A stretch of DNA of 64,000 nucleotides from JAUIAI01 sp963732405 (GCA_963732405.1 CAVSZG010000001.1:1054001-1118000); one strand, 5' to 3'; shown: positions 1 through 8,814, counted from the first letter of the stretch. Numbers and translations: made by a program. Notes: generated by a model not told the origin, from the letters alone.

Positions 1-85
1 TCGGCGCATCGCCATCGGCAATGGCCGTGATCGGTAGCGCGAGAGCGACCACCATGGCCATCGTGAACGAACGTTTGCTCATCAT
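1..85 (-). CDS. N-terminus of an exported protein (cut by window edge)
   Basis: Only the first 28 codons are in the window. Two adjacent ATGs (85 and 82) follow a strong Shine-Dalgarno AGGAGGA at about 91-97. The peptide has a basic start (MMSKRSF) followed by a hydrophobic stretch rich in A, V, L and ending ITAIAD, which is a typical Sec signal peptide. Nothing of the mature protein is visible, so the function cannot be named. The frame is open upstream into an ArsR-like remnant, but the ribosome-binding site marks a new start. Confidence 0.55.
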   Translation of the reverse strand, partial: MMSKRSFTMAMVVALALPITAIADGDAP

Positions 86-142
86 TGTCTTCCTCCTGGT
101 TGTGGATCGGCTCGCGGCGAATCCGTGTCGACCGTGTGGCAT

Positions 143-307
143 TTCCCCGGCCTCCAGCACCCTGAGGTGCTTCAGAAAGCTGGGCAAGGCCATGTCATGG
201 GGTGCCGCCAGTTCTGAGACCGGCGCCGGCCCCATGGCCAGACGCGCAACCGCAGCGTGTCGCGTCGGGTCCGCGAGGCCGCGAAACAACGCGTTATCGT
301 AAGCCAT
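143..307 (-). pseudogene. ArsR-family winged-helix regulator remnant
   Basis: Reading from an ATG at 307 gives about 55 residues that match the N-terminal half of ArsR/SmtB regulators: an NALFRGLADPTRHAAV start, then VSELAAPHDMALPSFLKHL, the family's recognition helix. The similarity stops after LRVLEAGE, where the wing and dimerisation helix should follow. The frame then runs on without recognisable domain sequence into the next gene. An intact ArsR is about 100 residues, so this looks like a truncated relic. A real short protein cannot be excluded. Confidence 0.5.
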
Positions 308-407
308 ACGGCCATCTAATTGGTCGATCGGACGGCGTCAAGACACGGATCGATCTGGCGATCGATCGGGATGACGGGCGAGGCGGCTCCACGGCGATCG
401 GGAATCA

Positions 408-454
408 TTGACGCGACCGGGCCGGCCAGGGATAATCTGAATGTAATTCAGTTT
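408..454 (+). promoter_or_regulatory. Promoter with overlapping 21-bp operator (regulon site 1)
   Basis: TTGACG (408-413), a 17-bp spacer and GATAAT (431-436) make a near-consensus sigma70 promoter for the downstream dioxygenase genes. A dyad at 434-454 (AATCTGAATG-T-AATTCAGTTT) overlaps the -10 box and the expected start point, the position of a repressor site. The same 21-bp motif recurs at 5846-5866 and 18207-18227. A TetR-family repressor is the likely ligand, because two TetR genes lie beside the other copies. Confidence 0.7.
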
Positions 455-472
455 AATCAAGGAGACGATGCC

Positions 473-1540
473 ATGCCATCAACCGCATGCGCCAAGGGCG
501 TTCGCTACGATCATCCCAGCGCCTGGCGAGGCGCTGACCTGGCCAGGCGGCAGGACTGGGTCGTCCGCTTGTCAGACGCGGACAATCGGGAGCTTCGTGA
601 AGCGCTGGCCACGGCCAAGGGCCGGGGCGCGGCGATTCCCTCGATGGGCCAGCCCGACTTTCCCCTGCCCACGTTGGGCGGCAGGCTGACCCAGTTGTCC
701 CGGGAGATCGTCAACGGCCGCGGCGTCGTGTTGTTGCGCGGCCTGGCCGCCGATCATCTGCCGGTTGCCGATGCGGCCATGATCTACTGGGGTATTGGCA
801 GCTACCTGGGCAAGGGCCGCGCCCAGAATGCCCAGGGTGATGTGCTGGGACACGTGACCGATCTGGGGCTCGACTTTCATACCGATCCCAATGTGCGCGG
901 CTATCAGACCCGACTGCGGCTGCCGTTTCACAATGACTCCATGGATATCGTCGGTCTGTACTGCGTGAACACGGCGCGCTCGGGCGGGCTGTCGCGCGTG
1001 GTGAGCAGCACGGCCATTCACAATGTCATTCTCGAGCGCCGCCCCGATCTCTATGACGTGTGTTCGTCACCGATGTGTGTCGATCGGCGCGGCGAATCGC
1101 CGGCCGGCAAGAAGCCATACTATGAGGGCAGCATCTTCGAGTGGGTCGGTGATCGCCTGTTCTGTCGTTATAACCGGACCTACATTGAATCGGCTCAGCG
1201 TTTTGCCGAGGTCCCGCGCCTGACCGCTGCCCAGAACGAGGCGCTGGACCTCATCGACAGCCTGTGCAACGATCCCGAGTTGTATCTGGATATGGAACTG
1301 CAGCCCGGGGACATGCAGTTCATCAGCAATTATTCGGTGCTGCACTCGCGCACCGCGTATGAAGACTGGCCAGAGCGCGAGCGTCGTCGTTATCTGTTGC
1401 GCCTGTGGCTCGACACCGGTCTGGTCAGCGAGGTACCGGCGTCATGGGCCGACCGCAACGCCGACACGCTGGTCTGGCAACGTGAGCCCAGGCCGCCCAT
1501 TTTTGATCTGTCGGCGCGTCATGCCGACCTGGCCCATTGA
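473..1540 (+). CDS. TauD/TfdA-like Fe(II)/2-oxoglutarate dioxygenase
   Basis: A 355-residue protein of the TauD/TfdA family of non-haem iron dioxygenases, which hydroxylate small substrates with 2-oxoglutarate and O2. The facial triad is visible as H153-x-D155 (FHNDSMD) and H291 (VLHSRTAYEDW), followed by the 2-oxoglutarate-binding arginine region (RRRYLLRLWL). The start at 473 was chosen because AAGGAG lies at 459-464; longer in-frame extensions lack a ribosome site and would cross the promoter. It forms an operon with a paralogue 58 bp downstream and a solute-binding protein. The substrate is unknown; the context (CoA transferases, acyl-CoA dehydrogenases, P450) suggests catabolism rather than taurine use. 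Confidence 0.85.
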   Translation: MPSTACAKGVRYDHPSAWRGADLARRQDWVVRLSDADNRELREALATAKGRGAAIPSMGQPDFPLPTLGGRLTQLSREIVNGRGVVLLRGLAADHLPVADAAMIYWGIGSYLGKGRAQNAQGDVLGHVTDLGLDFHTDPNVRGYQTRLRLPFHNDSMDIVGLYCVNTARSGGLSRVVSSTAIHNVILERRPDLYDVCSSPMCVDRRGESPAGKKPYYEGSIFEWVGDRLFCRYNRTYIESAQRFAEVPRLTAAQNEALDLIDSLCNDPELYLDMELQPGDMQFISNYSVLHSRTAYEDWPERERRRYLLRLWLDTGLVSEVPASWADRNADTLVWQREPRPPIFDLSARHADLAH

Positions 1541-1598
1541 GTCGGTTGCGTGATCACTGCCTGTTCGATTGATCCTGTTGCCTGAGACGGAGCCCCAG

Positions 1599-2675
1599 AT
1601 GTCGACTGCCACGCTCGCCCACCATCAGCCGACGCTGACCCGATTCAACGATGCGAGTGCCTGGTATGGCCCCGCCATGGCCGGGAATCGCAGCTGGATG
1701 GTCGAGCTCACACCAGACGAGTTGGCCGAGCTCGACCAGGCCACCAACCAGGCGCTGGCGCGCGGCGCGGACATGGTCAGTCTGTCGGCACCGCAGTTTC
1801 CGCTGCCCTTGCTGGCGCCTCGGCTCAAGCAGATTCGGCATGAGCTGCTGCATGGTCGCGGCTTCGTGCTGTTTCGCGGCTGGCCCAGCGACGATCGCCG
1901 CTTCGAGCAATCGGCAATGGCTTTTCGCGGGATCGGTGCCCATCTGGGCGAGGCCGTCTCGCAAAATGCCAAAGGTCATGTGCTGGGTCATGTGGCCAAT
2001 CTCGGTCTGGACTATGCCGACCCCTCGACGCGCGGCTATCAGACCACGGCCGAACTGCGGTTTCATACCGATGGCGGCGACCTGGTCGGCTTGCTCTGTG
2101 TGCGTCCCGCCCGCAGCGGCGGCTTGTCGCGCATTGCCAGTTCCGCCACCGTCTGGAATGAGTTGTTGGCCTCGCGGCCCGCGCTGGCCCAGGTGCTGTC
2201 CGAACCCTTCACGTTTTCCCGGGTCGGGGAAATCGGCCCGGGGCAGAAGCGCACCTTCGAGATGCCGATCTTTCAGGAATGCCAGGGCCGGCTGATCACG
2301 GTGATGGTGCGCAGCTTCATCGACAAGGCCCAGGCATTCGAGGAAGTGCCGCGCCTGTCCCCGCTGCAGATCGAGGCACTGGATGCCGTGGACGCGCTGG
2401 CCGGCGATCCGCGCATCCGGCTCGACATGGACTTCCGGCCGGGCGACATGCAGTTTCTCTGCAATCACGCCATCCTGCATTCGCGAACCGCCTATGAAGA
2501 CTGGCCCGAGCCGGCCCGGCGTCGCCAGTTGTTGCGCCTGTGGTTGTCCAGCGCCGATGGCCCGCCACTGCCAGACAATCTCACCAGCGAATTTCAAGGC
2601 CGCACCGCCACCGGGCGGCCCAACGGGATACACGCGGCGGGTGTGCCATTGAATGCGCCGATGGAGCCGGTCTGA
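1599..2675 (+). CDS. Second TauD/TfdA-like dioxygenase (paralogue)
   Basis: 358 residues, clearly paralogous to the upstream dioxygenase: shared blocks include NAKGHVLGHV, RSGGLSR, RPGDMQF and HSRTAYEDWPE. The metal ligands H156-x-D158 (FHTDGGD) and distal H294 are intact, and the C-terminal arginine-rich RRRQLLRLWL segment is kept. The ATG at 1599 gives an N-terminus that lines up with the first copy; the ribosome site is weak (GAGACGGAG, 1584-1592), so coupling to the upstream gene is likely. Two tandem, diverged copies may act on successive or alternative substrates, or form a heteromer; the sequence does not decide. Confidence 0.83.
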   Translation: MSTATLAHHQPTLTRFNDASAWYGPAMAGNRSWMVELTPDELAELDQATNQALARGADMVSLSAPQFPLPLLAPRLKQIRHELLHGRGFVLFRGWPSDDRRFEQSAMAFRGIGAHLGEAVSQNAKGHVLGHVANLGLDYADPSTRGYQTTAELRFHTDGGDLVGLLCVRPARSGGLSRIASSATVWNELLASRPALAQVLSEPFTFSRVGEIGPGQKRTFEMPIFQECQGRLITVMVRSFIDKAQAFEEVPRLSPLQIEALDAVDALAGDPRIRLDMDFRPGDMQFLCNHAILHSRTAYEDWPEPARRRQLLRLWLSSADGPPLPDNLTSEFQGRTATGRPNGIHAAGVPLNAPMEPV

Positions 2676-2739
2676 GCAGGGCTCACGGTGTCACGGTGTC
2701 AGACCGGAGCCGGGGTTCAAATCACTCAAGGAGACAAGC

Positions 2740-3741
2740 ATGATCATCCGAATCCGATCCAGCCGCTGGCTCGCCCGATTGGCCGGCGCAGCGATGCTGT
2801 CGATCATCGCGCTGCCGGCCATCCAGGCTAAGGCGGCCGGCAACTGGCCCAGTGAACCGATCAAGCTGATCGTGCCTTCGACGCCCGGACAGGGCACCGA
2901 CCTGATGGCGCGATTCGTGGCCGAGCGGCTGGGCAAGGCGCTGGGACAGCCGATGATCGTCGACAACAAGCCCGGGGCGAGCGGCACCGTCGGTACAGCG
3001 CTCGCCACCAAGGCCAAGGCCGATGGCCACACCTTGTTGTTCACGAATGCCTCGTTCACGGCAATGGTGCAGTCACTCAGGCCACCCACCACCTACGACC
3101 TGCGCAAAGACCTGATGCCCATTGTGCAGATCGGTGCCGGCGGCGTCGGTATCGCGGTGCCGGTTGAATCGCCGATCAAGCGTCTGGCCGATCTGGTGGA
3201 CCATGTGCGCGCCAATCCGGACAAGTTCAACTACGGCACCTGGGGAACGGGTTCATCGGCTCACCTCGTCATGGAATACCTCAATGCCAAGACCGGGATG
3301 GTGATCAATCATGTGCCCTACAAGGGCACAGGCCAGGTCCACCAGGACTTGATGGGCGGCACATTACAGGTGGGTTGGACCGACATGACCTCGGCGCTGC
3401 CGCTGATCAAGGCCAATCGGATCCGCGTGCTGGCCGTGAGCGGATCGAGGCGATTCCCGGCGTCGCCGGAGATTCCGAGGCTCAAGGACGAGGGCTTTGA
3501 TTTCGACACCGACGGCTGGTATGGCCTCTTCGCCCCGGCCGGCACGCCCGCGTCCATCGTGCAACGGGTCAACGAGGAAGTGAACCGGATCATGCTCTCG
3601 GCCGAGTCCGAAGCGCAGCTGTTGCAGTTGAATCTGCCGGGAGCGCCGGCGAATTCACCTGAAGAGTTCGCTGCCACCCTGGAGCGGGACATCAACACCT
3701 GGACCGGGATCGTTCAGCAGAACAACATCAAGGTGAACTGA
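2740..3741 (+). CDS. Tripartite tricarboxylate transporter-type (Bug/TctC) solute-binding protein
   Basis: A 333-residue periplasmic binding protein with a signal peptide (basic MIIRIRSSRWLARL, hydrophobic core, AKA-type cleavage near residue 30). The mature start WPSEPIKLIVP, then GQGTDLMARFVAERL, GKALGQPMIVDNKPGASGTVG and the central HVPYKGTGQ are hallmarks of the Bug/TctC family, which is greatly expanded in Bordetella and relatives. It has a strong ribosome site, AAGGAGACA, 4 bases before the ATG. No TctA/TctB membrane partner lies in the window, as is usual for orphan Bug proteins. It probably captures the substrate or a carboxylate intermediate of the dioxygenase pathway. Confidence 0.88.
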   Translation: MIIRIRSSRWLARLAGAAMLSIIALPAIQAKAAGNWPSEPIKLIVPSTPGQGTDLMARFVAERLGKALGQPMIVDNKPGASGTVGTALATKAKADGHTLLFTNASFTAMVQSLRPPTTYDLRKDLMPIVQIGAGGVGIAVPVESPIKRLADLVDHVRANPDKFNYGTWGTGSSAHLVMEYLNAKTGMVINHVPYKGTGQVHQDLMGGTLQVGWTDMTSALPLIKANRIRVLAVSGSRRFPASPEIPRLKDEGFDFDTDGWYGLFAPAGTPASIVQRVNEEVNRIMLSAESEAQLLQLNLPGAPANSPEEFAATLERDINTWTGIVQQNNIKVN

Positions 3742-3798
3742 GGCCGTGCCAAGCGACTTCCGCGGTTCGAAGCAGACCGTAGTCGCTGAGATGCCTCC

Positions 3799-4965
3799 TC
3801 AACGGTCTGGTCGGGCCGCCGGCAGCCCGTACAAGATGTTGTGCTCACCCAGCGACGGCGCAGCCGTGTGCACCGGTGGCCGCACGCCGTCGAACGACAG
3901 CGGCAGGGCGACGACGGGCAGATCGATGCCGGGCAGTGTCTGCAACTGTCCGATCGCCTGCACCTGTTCGGCCCGGCTGATGGCGGCCAGGTCATTGACG
4001 GGCGCGCACGGAATGCCGGCGGCCTGCAGGCGATCGATCCAGGTCTGCGTGGTCGCGGCGCGAAAGAGCGGCTCCATGCCGGCCAGCAGCTCGGCCTTGT
4101 GCTGCACGCGTAAGGCATTGCTGGTGTAGCGAGGGTCACTCGCCCATTCCGGATGTCCGAGCACGGCGCACAGGCGGGCGAACAGGCGCTCGTTGGCAGC
4201 GCCTACGACCACCTCGGTGTCGGCCGTCTCGAAGGACTGAAAGACCACCAGCACCGGGCTGCCGCTGCGGTGGCGGGTTGGCAACTGCCCGGTCAGCGAA
4301 TAAATCGGCAACGCGGCGCCGAGCCAGCCCAGCGCCGTTTCGAGCAGTGATGTCTCGACCATGCCGCCCACACCCGTGACATGGCGTCGGTGCAGCGCGG
4401 CCACGCAGCCCAGCGCAGCCCACAGGCCGCTGCCCATGTCGAGCAGGGGCACGCCCACGCGCGTGGCGGGGCCGGCGGCGTCGCCGTTCACGCTCCACAA
4501 GCCGGCAAAGGCCTGGACCATCGGTTCGTAACCCGGTTGCATGGCCATCGGGCCGCGATGACCAAAGGCGCCAATCGCGCAGACCACCAGCCGCGGATTC
4601 AGCGTTTGCAGCGCCGCGGCATCCAGGCCGAGTTCGACCATCGCACCCGGTCGCAGGTTCTGCAGCAGCACGTCCGCGTCGGCGAGTTGCGACTTCAGCC
4701 AGTGCATCGCCTGCGGCTCTTTCAAATCCAGCGTGACGCTGTGCTTGCCATGGTTGACGGCGTGAAACGCGGCGGCCGTGTCGCCCACGAAAGGCGGTCC
4801 CCAGGCCCGCGCGTCGTCGCCCTCCGGTCGCTCGACCTTCAACACCTGCGCACCGAGCGAGGCCAGGATTTCGCCAGCGAACGGCCCCGACAGGTTCTGG
4901 CACAGCTCGAGCACCCGGATGCCGGCCAATGGCAGGGCCGATGCGGGCGCAGGCATGTCGCTCAT
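3799..4965 (-). CDS. CaiB/BaiF family (class III) CoA transferase
   Basis: 388 residues of a class III CoA transferase, which moves CoA between carboxylates through an aspartyl anhydride. Visible marks are the N-terminal LAGIRVLELCQNLSGPFAGEIL, LGAQVLKVERPEGDDAR, the NHGKHSVTLDLK block and the conserved acidic region VGVPLLDMGSGLWAALG, where the catalytic Asp is expected. It starts at 4965, one base after the stop of the enoyl-CoA hydratase (TGA-G-ATG), so the two are translationally coupled. Likely role: activation of an acid to its CoA thioester before beta-oxidation-like steps. The acyl donor and acceptor are not deducible. Confidence 0.85.
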   Translation of the reverse strand: MSDMPAPASALPLAGIRVLELCQNLSGPFAGEILASLGAQVLKVERPEGDDARAWGPPFVGDTAAAFHAVNHGKHSVTLDLKEPQAMHWLKSQLADADVLLQNLRPGAMVELGLDAAALQTLNPRLVVCAIGAFGHRGPMAMQPGYEPMVQAFAGLWSVNGDAAGPATRVGVPLLDMGSGLWAALGCVAALHRRHVTGVGGMVETSLLETALGWLGAALPIYSLTGQLPTRHRSGSPVLVVFQSFETADTEVVVGAANERLFARLCAVLGHPEWASDPRYTSNALRVQHKAELLAGMEPLFRAATTQTWIDRLQAAGIPCAPVNDLAAISRAEQVQAIGQLQTLPGIDLPVVALPLSFDGVRPPVHTAAPSLGEHNILYGLPAARPDR

Positions 4966-4966
4966 C

Positions 4967-5773
4967 TCATCGGCCCGTAAATTCGGCCGGCCGCTTTTCG
5001 ACGAAGTGGCGGATGCCTTCGCGGAAATCCTCGCTGGCGATGCACCCGGGCAGTTCGGCATCGGCGGCATGCACGGCCTGGGCCAGCGTCTGGCGCCAGC
5101 CCTGGTAGACCTGGCGCTTGATGATGGCCACCGCACGCGGCGAAGCCGCCGTGGCGAGCTCGGCCGCCCGGGTTGCCACCTCTTTGGCAAACCACTCCTG
5201 CGGAAAGACTGCGCTCACGAGTCCCATGCGATAGGCCTCGTCGGCACCGATCAGCCGCCCGGTCATCAGCAGATCCAGCGCATGCGCGGTGCCGATCAGT
5301 CGGGGCAGCAGCCAGGCCATGCCGTGTTCGGCCACCAGGCCGCGGCGCACGAACAGCGCGCCGATGCGTGCGTTGGCCGATGCGAAGCGCAGATCACAGA
5401 ACATCGGCAGCACCGCGCCAATGCCCACTGCCGGCCCATTGATCGCGCAGATGATGGGCTTGGGGATGCCGAGCAGAAAACTGTAACGCTGCCCGAAGTC
5501 GTCATCGCTGGGTGCGCGCCCGGCGAGCGGGTTGACCCCGGAGGCCTGCGCCGTCTGCAGCACCGCCATGTCGGCGCCGCCGCAGAAGGTGGGGCCGGTC
5601 CCGGTGATGACGATCACGCGCACCGATTCGTCGTCCGCGCATTGGCGCACCCGTGTTTCCAGGCGCGCGCCCATGGTGGGCGTCCAGGTGTTGTGGCGCT
5701 CGGGCCGGTTGATCGTCAGGGTGGCGACGGCGCCGTCCTGATCGTGGAGCAGTTCTTCGGGTTCGGTGCTCAT
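4967..5773 (-). CDS. Enoyl-CoA hydratase/isomerase family protein
   Basis: 268 residues with the crotonase fold: VATLTINRPERHNTW at the N-terminus, oxyanion-hole segment TFCGGADMAVL, and the second oxyanion loop AINGPAVGIGAVLPMFCDLRFA. The usual catalytic glutamate pair is not obvious, so hydration, isomerisation or another crotonase chemistry are all possible. The ATG at 5773 follows a weak GAGGAC. It leads a two-gene minus-strand operon with the CaiB protein. Its promoter TTGACA-18-CAAAAT (5864-5893) is overlapped by the second copy of the regulon operator. Confidence 0.85.
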   Translation of the reverse strand: MSTEPEELLHDQDGAVATLTINRPERHNTWTPTMGARLETRVRQCADDESVRVIVITGTGPTFCGGADMAVLQTAQASGVNPLAGRAPSDDDFGQRYSFLLGIPKPIICAINGPAVGIGAVLPMFCDLRFASANARIGALFVRRGLVAEHGMAWLLPRLIGTAHALDLLMTGRLIGADEAYRMGLVSAVFPQEWFAKEVATRAAELATAASPRAVAIIKRQVYQGWRQTLAQAVHAADAELPGCIASEDFREGIRHFVEKRPAEFTGR

Positions 5774-5845
5774 GACAGGATTGTCCTCGTTCGGTGGCAG
5801 TGGCAGTGGCTGCGGCTCTGGACATGGCCGACCGGTTTCGGTCAA

Positions 5846-5893
5846 AATCTGAACTGCATTTAGATTTTGCGGCTCGCTGCCAGGCTGTGTCAA
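5846..5893 (-). promoter_or_regulatory. Minus-strand promoter with regulon operator (site 2)
   Basis: On the minus strand TTGACA (5893-5888), an 18-bp spacer and CAAAAT (5869-5864) drive the hydratase-CaiB operon. The dyad at 5846-5866 (AATCTGAA...TTTAGATT, flanked by extra A/T pairs out to 5844-5868) overlaps the -10 region and matches the operators at 434 and 18207. It also lies about 90 bp upstream of the plus-strand TetR gene, so autoregulation of that gene is plausible. Confidence 0.62.
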
Positions 5894-5957
5894 TCGCCAA
5901 GGCGACGGACCGAACCCTGCGCCGTTCGCCGCACCGGCAACATGGCAACATGGCACC

Positions 5958-6740
5958 ATGACCACACGATCCGAATCGCCGCCGGCATTCTCTCCCACGC
6001 CCGCTGCCGGCCACGAACCCGAGGGCGCCCATCCGGTCATGCAGGAGCGCAGCCGAGTGTTGCGCGACAAGGCGCTGGCCTGCGCCCGCGAACTGGTACT
6101 CCAGGGCCGCTTCACGAGCACCTCGATGGCCGACATCGCGCGCGCTGTCGGCTGTTCAGTGGGCGCGCTGTACTTTCGCTTCCACGACAAGGAGGCCTTG
6201 TTCGCCAGCGTCGTCGAGGTCGCCATGGCGCAAGAGGTGGATGCGCTGCAGGCGCGTGTGGCGAAAGGGCGTTATGCGGGCCTGTCGCTGCGCGACACGG
6301 TCGATCGATGCGTGCAGGACTACCTGGCCTTCGTGCAGCGCAACGAGAGCATGATCCGGGCGCTGTACCAGCGCGCCGGCGACGAACCAGGCTACTGGAG
6401 CATCGTGCGCGTGGCCGCGTTCAAGATGGTCCAGTGCTGGATCGTGGCGGTGGCCCAGGCCGCCGGTCGCACCGGCGATAGGGCCTTCATGCGCCAAGCC
6501 GGCACCGCCTTCTGGTTCGTTTCCAGCAGCCTGGTCTACTCGGTGCTGGTCATCGACAAGCCGGTGCGTCCCCTGAGCACCCAGGAGCAGTTGTTCTGGC
6601 TCAATGAAATGGTGATGCACTTCATCGGGCTCGACGTGCCCGCATCACTTCGGCAGTCCGCCGTGACCCGGCCGATGCGTGCACTGGTGCCGCGGGGTCG
6701 GGCAAAAAAGCAGCGCGCCTCATCAGGAGAGAATGAATGA
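5958..6740 (+). CDS. TetR/AcrR family transcriptional regulator
   Basis: 260 residues. After a 28-residue proline-rich leader comes a canonical TetR helix-turn-helix: LVLQGRFTSTSMADIARAVG, then CSVGALYFRFHDKEALF. The C-terminal ligand domain is family-typical but not diagnostic. No good ribosome site precedes the ATG at 5958; an internal ATG (MQERSRVL, about 6039) is an alternative start that would remove the leader. The stop overlaps the next gene by ATGA. It is a leading candidate for the repressor of the 21-bp operators, one of which lies in its own upstream region. Confidence 0.83.
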   Translation: MTTRSESPPAFSPTPAAGHEPEGAHPVMQERSRVLRDKALACARELVLQGRFTSTSMADIARAVGCSVGALYFRFHDKEALFASVVEVAMAQEVDALQARVAKGRYAGLSLRDTVDRCVQDYLAFVQRNESMIRALYQRAGDEPGYWSIVRVAAFKMVQCWIVAVAQAAGRTGDRAFMRQAGTAFWFVSSSLVYSVLVIDKPVRPLSTQEQLFWLNEMVMHFIGLDVPASLRQSAVTRPMRALVPRGRAKKQRASSGENE

Positions 6741-7570
6741 ACCCGGATCCCGACACTGTTGCCGCGCTGCGCGCCCTGCTGGCCGATCGTTACGGCGAGG
6801 ATGTCCCGGTGCCCGACGGGCTGGGCGGTCTGCCCGAACTGCTGCGCATGGCCAGCCAGACCTCGCACCGCGCGTGGTCCGCCACCGCTGTGCCGGCCGA
6901 ACTGGTGAAGCTGCTCGCCGCCTGCGCGCTGGCCGCGCCATCCAAGAGCTTTCTGCAGCAGGCCGACATCATCGACGTGCGCGACCCCGGGCGCCGTGCC
7001 GGCATCCACGCCCTGGTGCCCGGCATGCCCTGGATGGCCGATGCGCCTGCGCTGCTGGTGTTCTGCGCCAATGGGCGACGCTTCCGGCGCCTGTTCGAGC
7101 GCCGCGGCCGGCCCTTCACCAACAATCATCTGGACGGTTTTTTCAATCCGACGGTGGATGCGGCACTGGTGATGATGAACTTCATCAACGCCGCCAGCGC
7201 GGTGGGTCTGGTGGCCTGCCCGATCAGCATGATCCGCAATCATCCGCAGCGGCTGGCCGAGATTCTGCAACTGCCCGAGCGTGTGGTGCCGGTGGCCGGC
7301 CTCTGTCTGGGCTGGCCTGCGCAGGCCAGGCAAGTTAATCCGCGCCTGCCGCTCAACGCCACCTTTCATGTTGATGGCATCGGCAAGCCCGACGACGATG
7401 CCGCAGTCGATGACTTCGATCGTCGTTATGTCGCTGCGCGTGCCGCTGTGCTGCCGTCGTCGGCGCCGACGCCGCGGGCCTGGTCCGACGAGCGTGCCGA
7501 TCAGTATGCCGAGACGCAGCGTGCCGACTGGGGTGCCTTTGTTCGCGCCATGAAGTTCGACATCAACTGA
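6737..7570 (+). CDS. Nitroreductase-like FMN oxidoreductase
   Basis: 277 residues resembling the nitroreductase fold: LLRMASQTSHRAW and LAACALAAPSKSFLQQADIIDV at the N-terminus (the flavin phosphate-binding Ser/Arg region), a central VDAALVMMNFINAASAVGLVACPI helix, and VVPVAGLCLGWPA near the FMN site. It overlaps the TetR stop by four bases (ATGA) and has a ribosome site (AGGAGAG), so it is co-expressed with the regulator and the following CaiB gene. The substrate is unknown; some family members act on enones or nitro groups in catabolic pathways. Confidence 0.72.
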   Translation: MNPDPDTVAALRALLADRYGEDVPVPDGLGGLPELLRMASQTSHRAWSATAVPAELVKLLAACALAAPSKSFLQQADIIDVRDPGRRAGIHALVPGMPWMADAPALLVFCANGRRFRRLFERRGRPFTNNHLDGFFNPTVDAALVMMNFINAASAVGLVACPISMIRNHPQRLAEILQLPERVVPVAGLCLGWPAQARQVNPRLPLNATFHVDGIGKPDDDAAVDDFDRRYVAARAAVLPSSAPTPRAWSDERADQYAETQRADWGAFVRAMKFDIN

Positions 7571-7581
7571 ACTGAATCGTC

Positions 7582-8814
7582 ATGAGCCAGATACTGAAAA
7601 AAATCCGTGTCCTCGACCTGAGCCGTATCCTCGCAGCACCCTGGGCCGCGCAGATGCTGGGCGATCTGGGGGCGGATGTGATCAAGGTCGAACGTCCGCG
7701 GGTGGGGGATGACTCGCGCCGCTTCGGCCCGCCGTTTCTGAAGGACCACGAGGGCCGTGACACCACGGAGTCGGCCTTCTTCATCAGCGCCAACCGGAAC
7801 AAGCGCTCGATCACGGTGGACCTGTCCGGGCCCGAGGGTCAGGCGCTGGTGCGCCGGCTCGCCGCACGCTGCGATGTGCTGATCGAGAATTACAAGGTGG
7901 GTGATCTGCAGCGCTACGGCCTGGACTACGAAAGCCTGCGGGCCGTGAACCCCCGGCTCATCTACTGTTCCGTCACGGGTTTCGGGCAGACCGGCCCTTA
8001 TGCTGCGCGCCCGGGTTACGACACCGTGTTCCAGGCGATGAGTGGCCTGATGAGCGTGACCGGCCTGCCCGATGGTGTACCCGGCGGCGAACCGATGAAG
8101 ACCGGACCCAGCCTGGCGGACATCCTGGCCGGACACAATGCGGTGTCTGCCGTGCTGGCCGCTCTCTACTACCGTGACACCGTCTCAGGCGAGGGCCAGC
8201 ATCTGGATGTGTCGCTGCTCGATTCCGCGGTTGCCGCCATGTCGCACTACGCCAGCCACTATCTCGTGAGCGGTGAGCTGCCGGTGCGCCGCGGCACCGA
8301 AGGCAATGGCGGCATGCCGTCGCGATTGTTTCACTGCGCCGACGAGGCGATCGTCATCGTGGCCGGCAACAACGAGCAGTTTACCCGGCTGTGTGAGGTG
8401 CTTGGCTGCGCGCAACTCGTTAACGATCCGCAGTTTGCCAGCGTTGCGCTGCGCGGACGCAACCGGCAGGCGCTGGGGGCGGTGCTCGAGCCCGCCATAT
8501 CGCGCTGGTCAGCGGCCGACCTGCTCCAGGCGCTCGAAACCGCCGGCGTGCCGGCCGGGCCGGTGAACAATCTGGCCCAGGTGTTCGAGGATCCGCAGGT
8601 GCTCGCGCGTGGGCTGGCGGTTCAGGCCGCGTGCCCGACATCGGCCAGCGGTTCGGTGCGCATGGTGGGGTATCCGGTCAGGTTCTCGGGCACGCCCGTT
8701 GATCACTATGGTGTACCGCCGGCCATCGGCGAGCACACGCATGAGGTGCTGCGTGAGGTGCTGGAGCTGGACGATGTTGAGATTCAGCGACTGACCAGCG
8801 CAGGCGCTATCTGA
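7582..8814 (+). CDS. CaiB/BaiF family CoA transferase (second)
   Basis: 410 residues, full-length class III CoA transferase. IRVLDLSRILAAPWAAQML, LGADVIKVERPRVGDD, RNKRSITVDLSGPEG, YCSVTGFGQTGPYA and GPSLADILAGHNAV (holding the expected catalytic Asp of the ADI motif) are all present. It is more canonical than the CaiB at 3.8 kb and only moderately similar to it, so the two are not a recent duplication. It is the last gene of the TetR-nitroreductase-CaiB operon (11-bp gap). Presumed role is succinyl- or acyl-CoA-dependent activation of the catabolised acid. Confidence 0.9.
   Translation: MSQILKKIRVLDLSRILAAPWAAQMLGDLGADVIKVERPRVGDDSRRFGPPFLKDHEGRDTTESAFFISANRNKRSITVDLSGPEGQALVRRLAARCDVLIENYKVGDLQRYGLDYESLRAVNPRLIYCSVTGFGQTGPYAARPGYDTVFQAMSGLMSVTGLPDGVPGGEPMKTGPSLADILAGHNAVSAVLAALYYRDTVSGEGQHLDVSLLDSAVAAMSHYASHYLVSGELPVRRGTEGNGGMPSRLFHCADEAIVIVAGNNEQFTRLCEVLGCAQLVNDPQFASVALRGRNRQALGAVLEPAISRWSAADLLQALETAGVPAGPVNNLAQVFEDPQVLARGLAVQAACPTSASGSVRMVGYPVRFSGTPVDHYGVPPAIGEHTHEVLREVLELDDVEIQRLTSAGAI

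Noticed and set aside
3742..3798. A terminator between the convergent binding-protein and CaiB genes.
   Set aside because: No stem of useful length with a T-run is present in the 57-bp gap.
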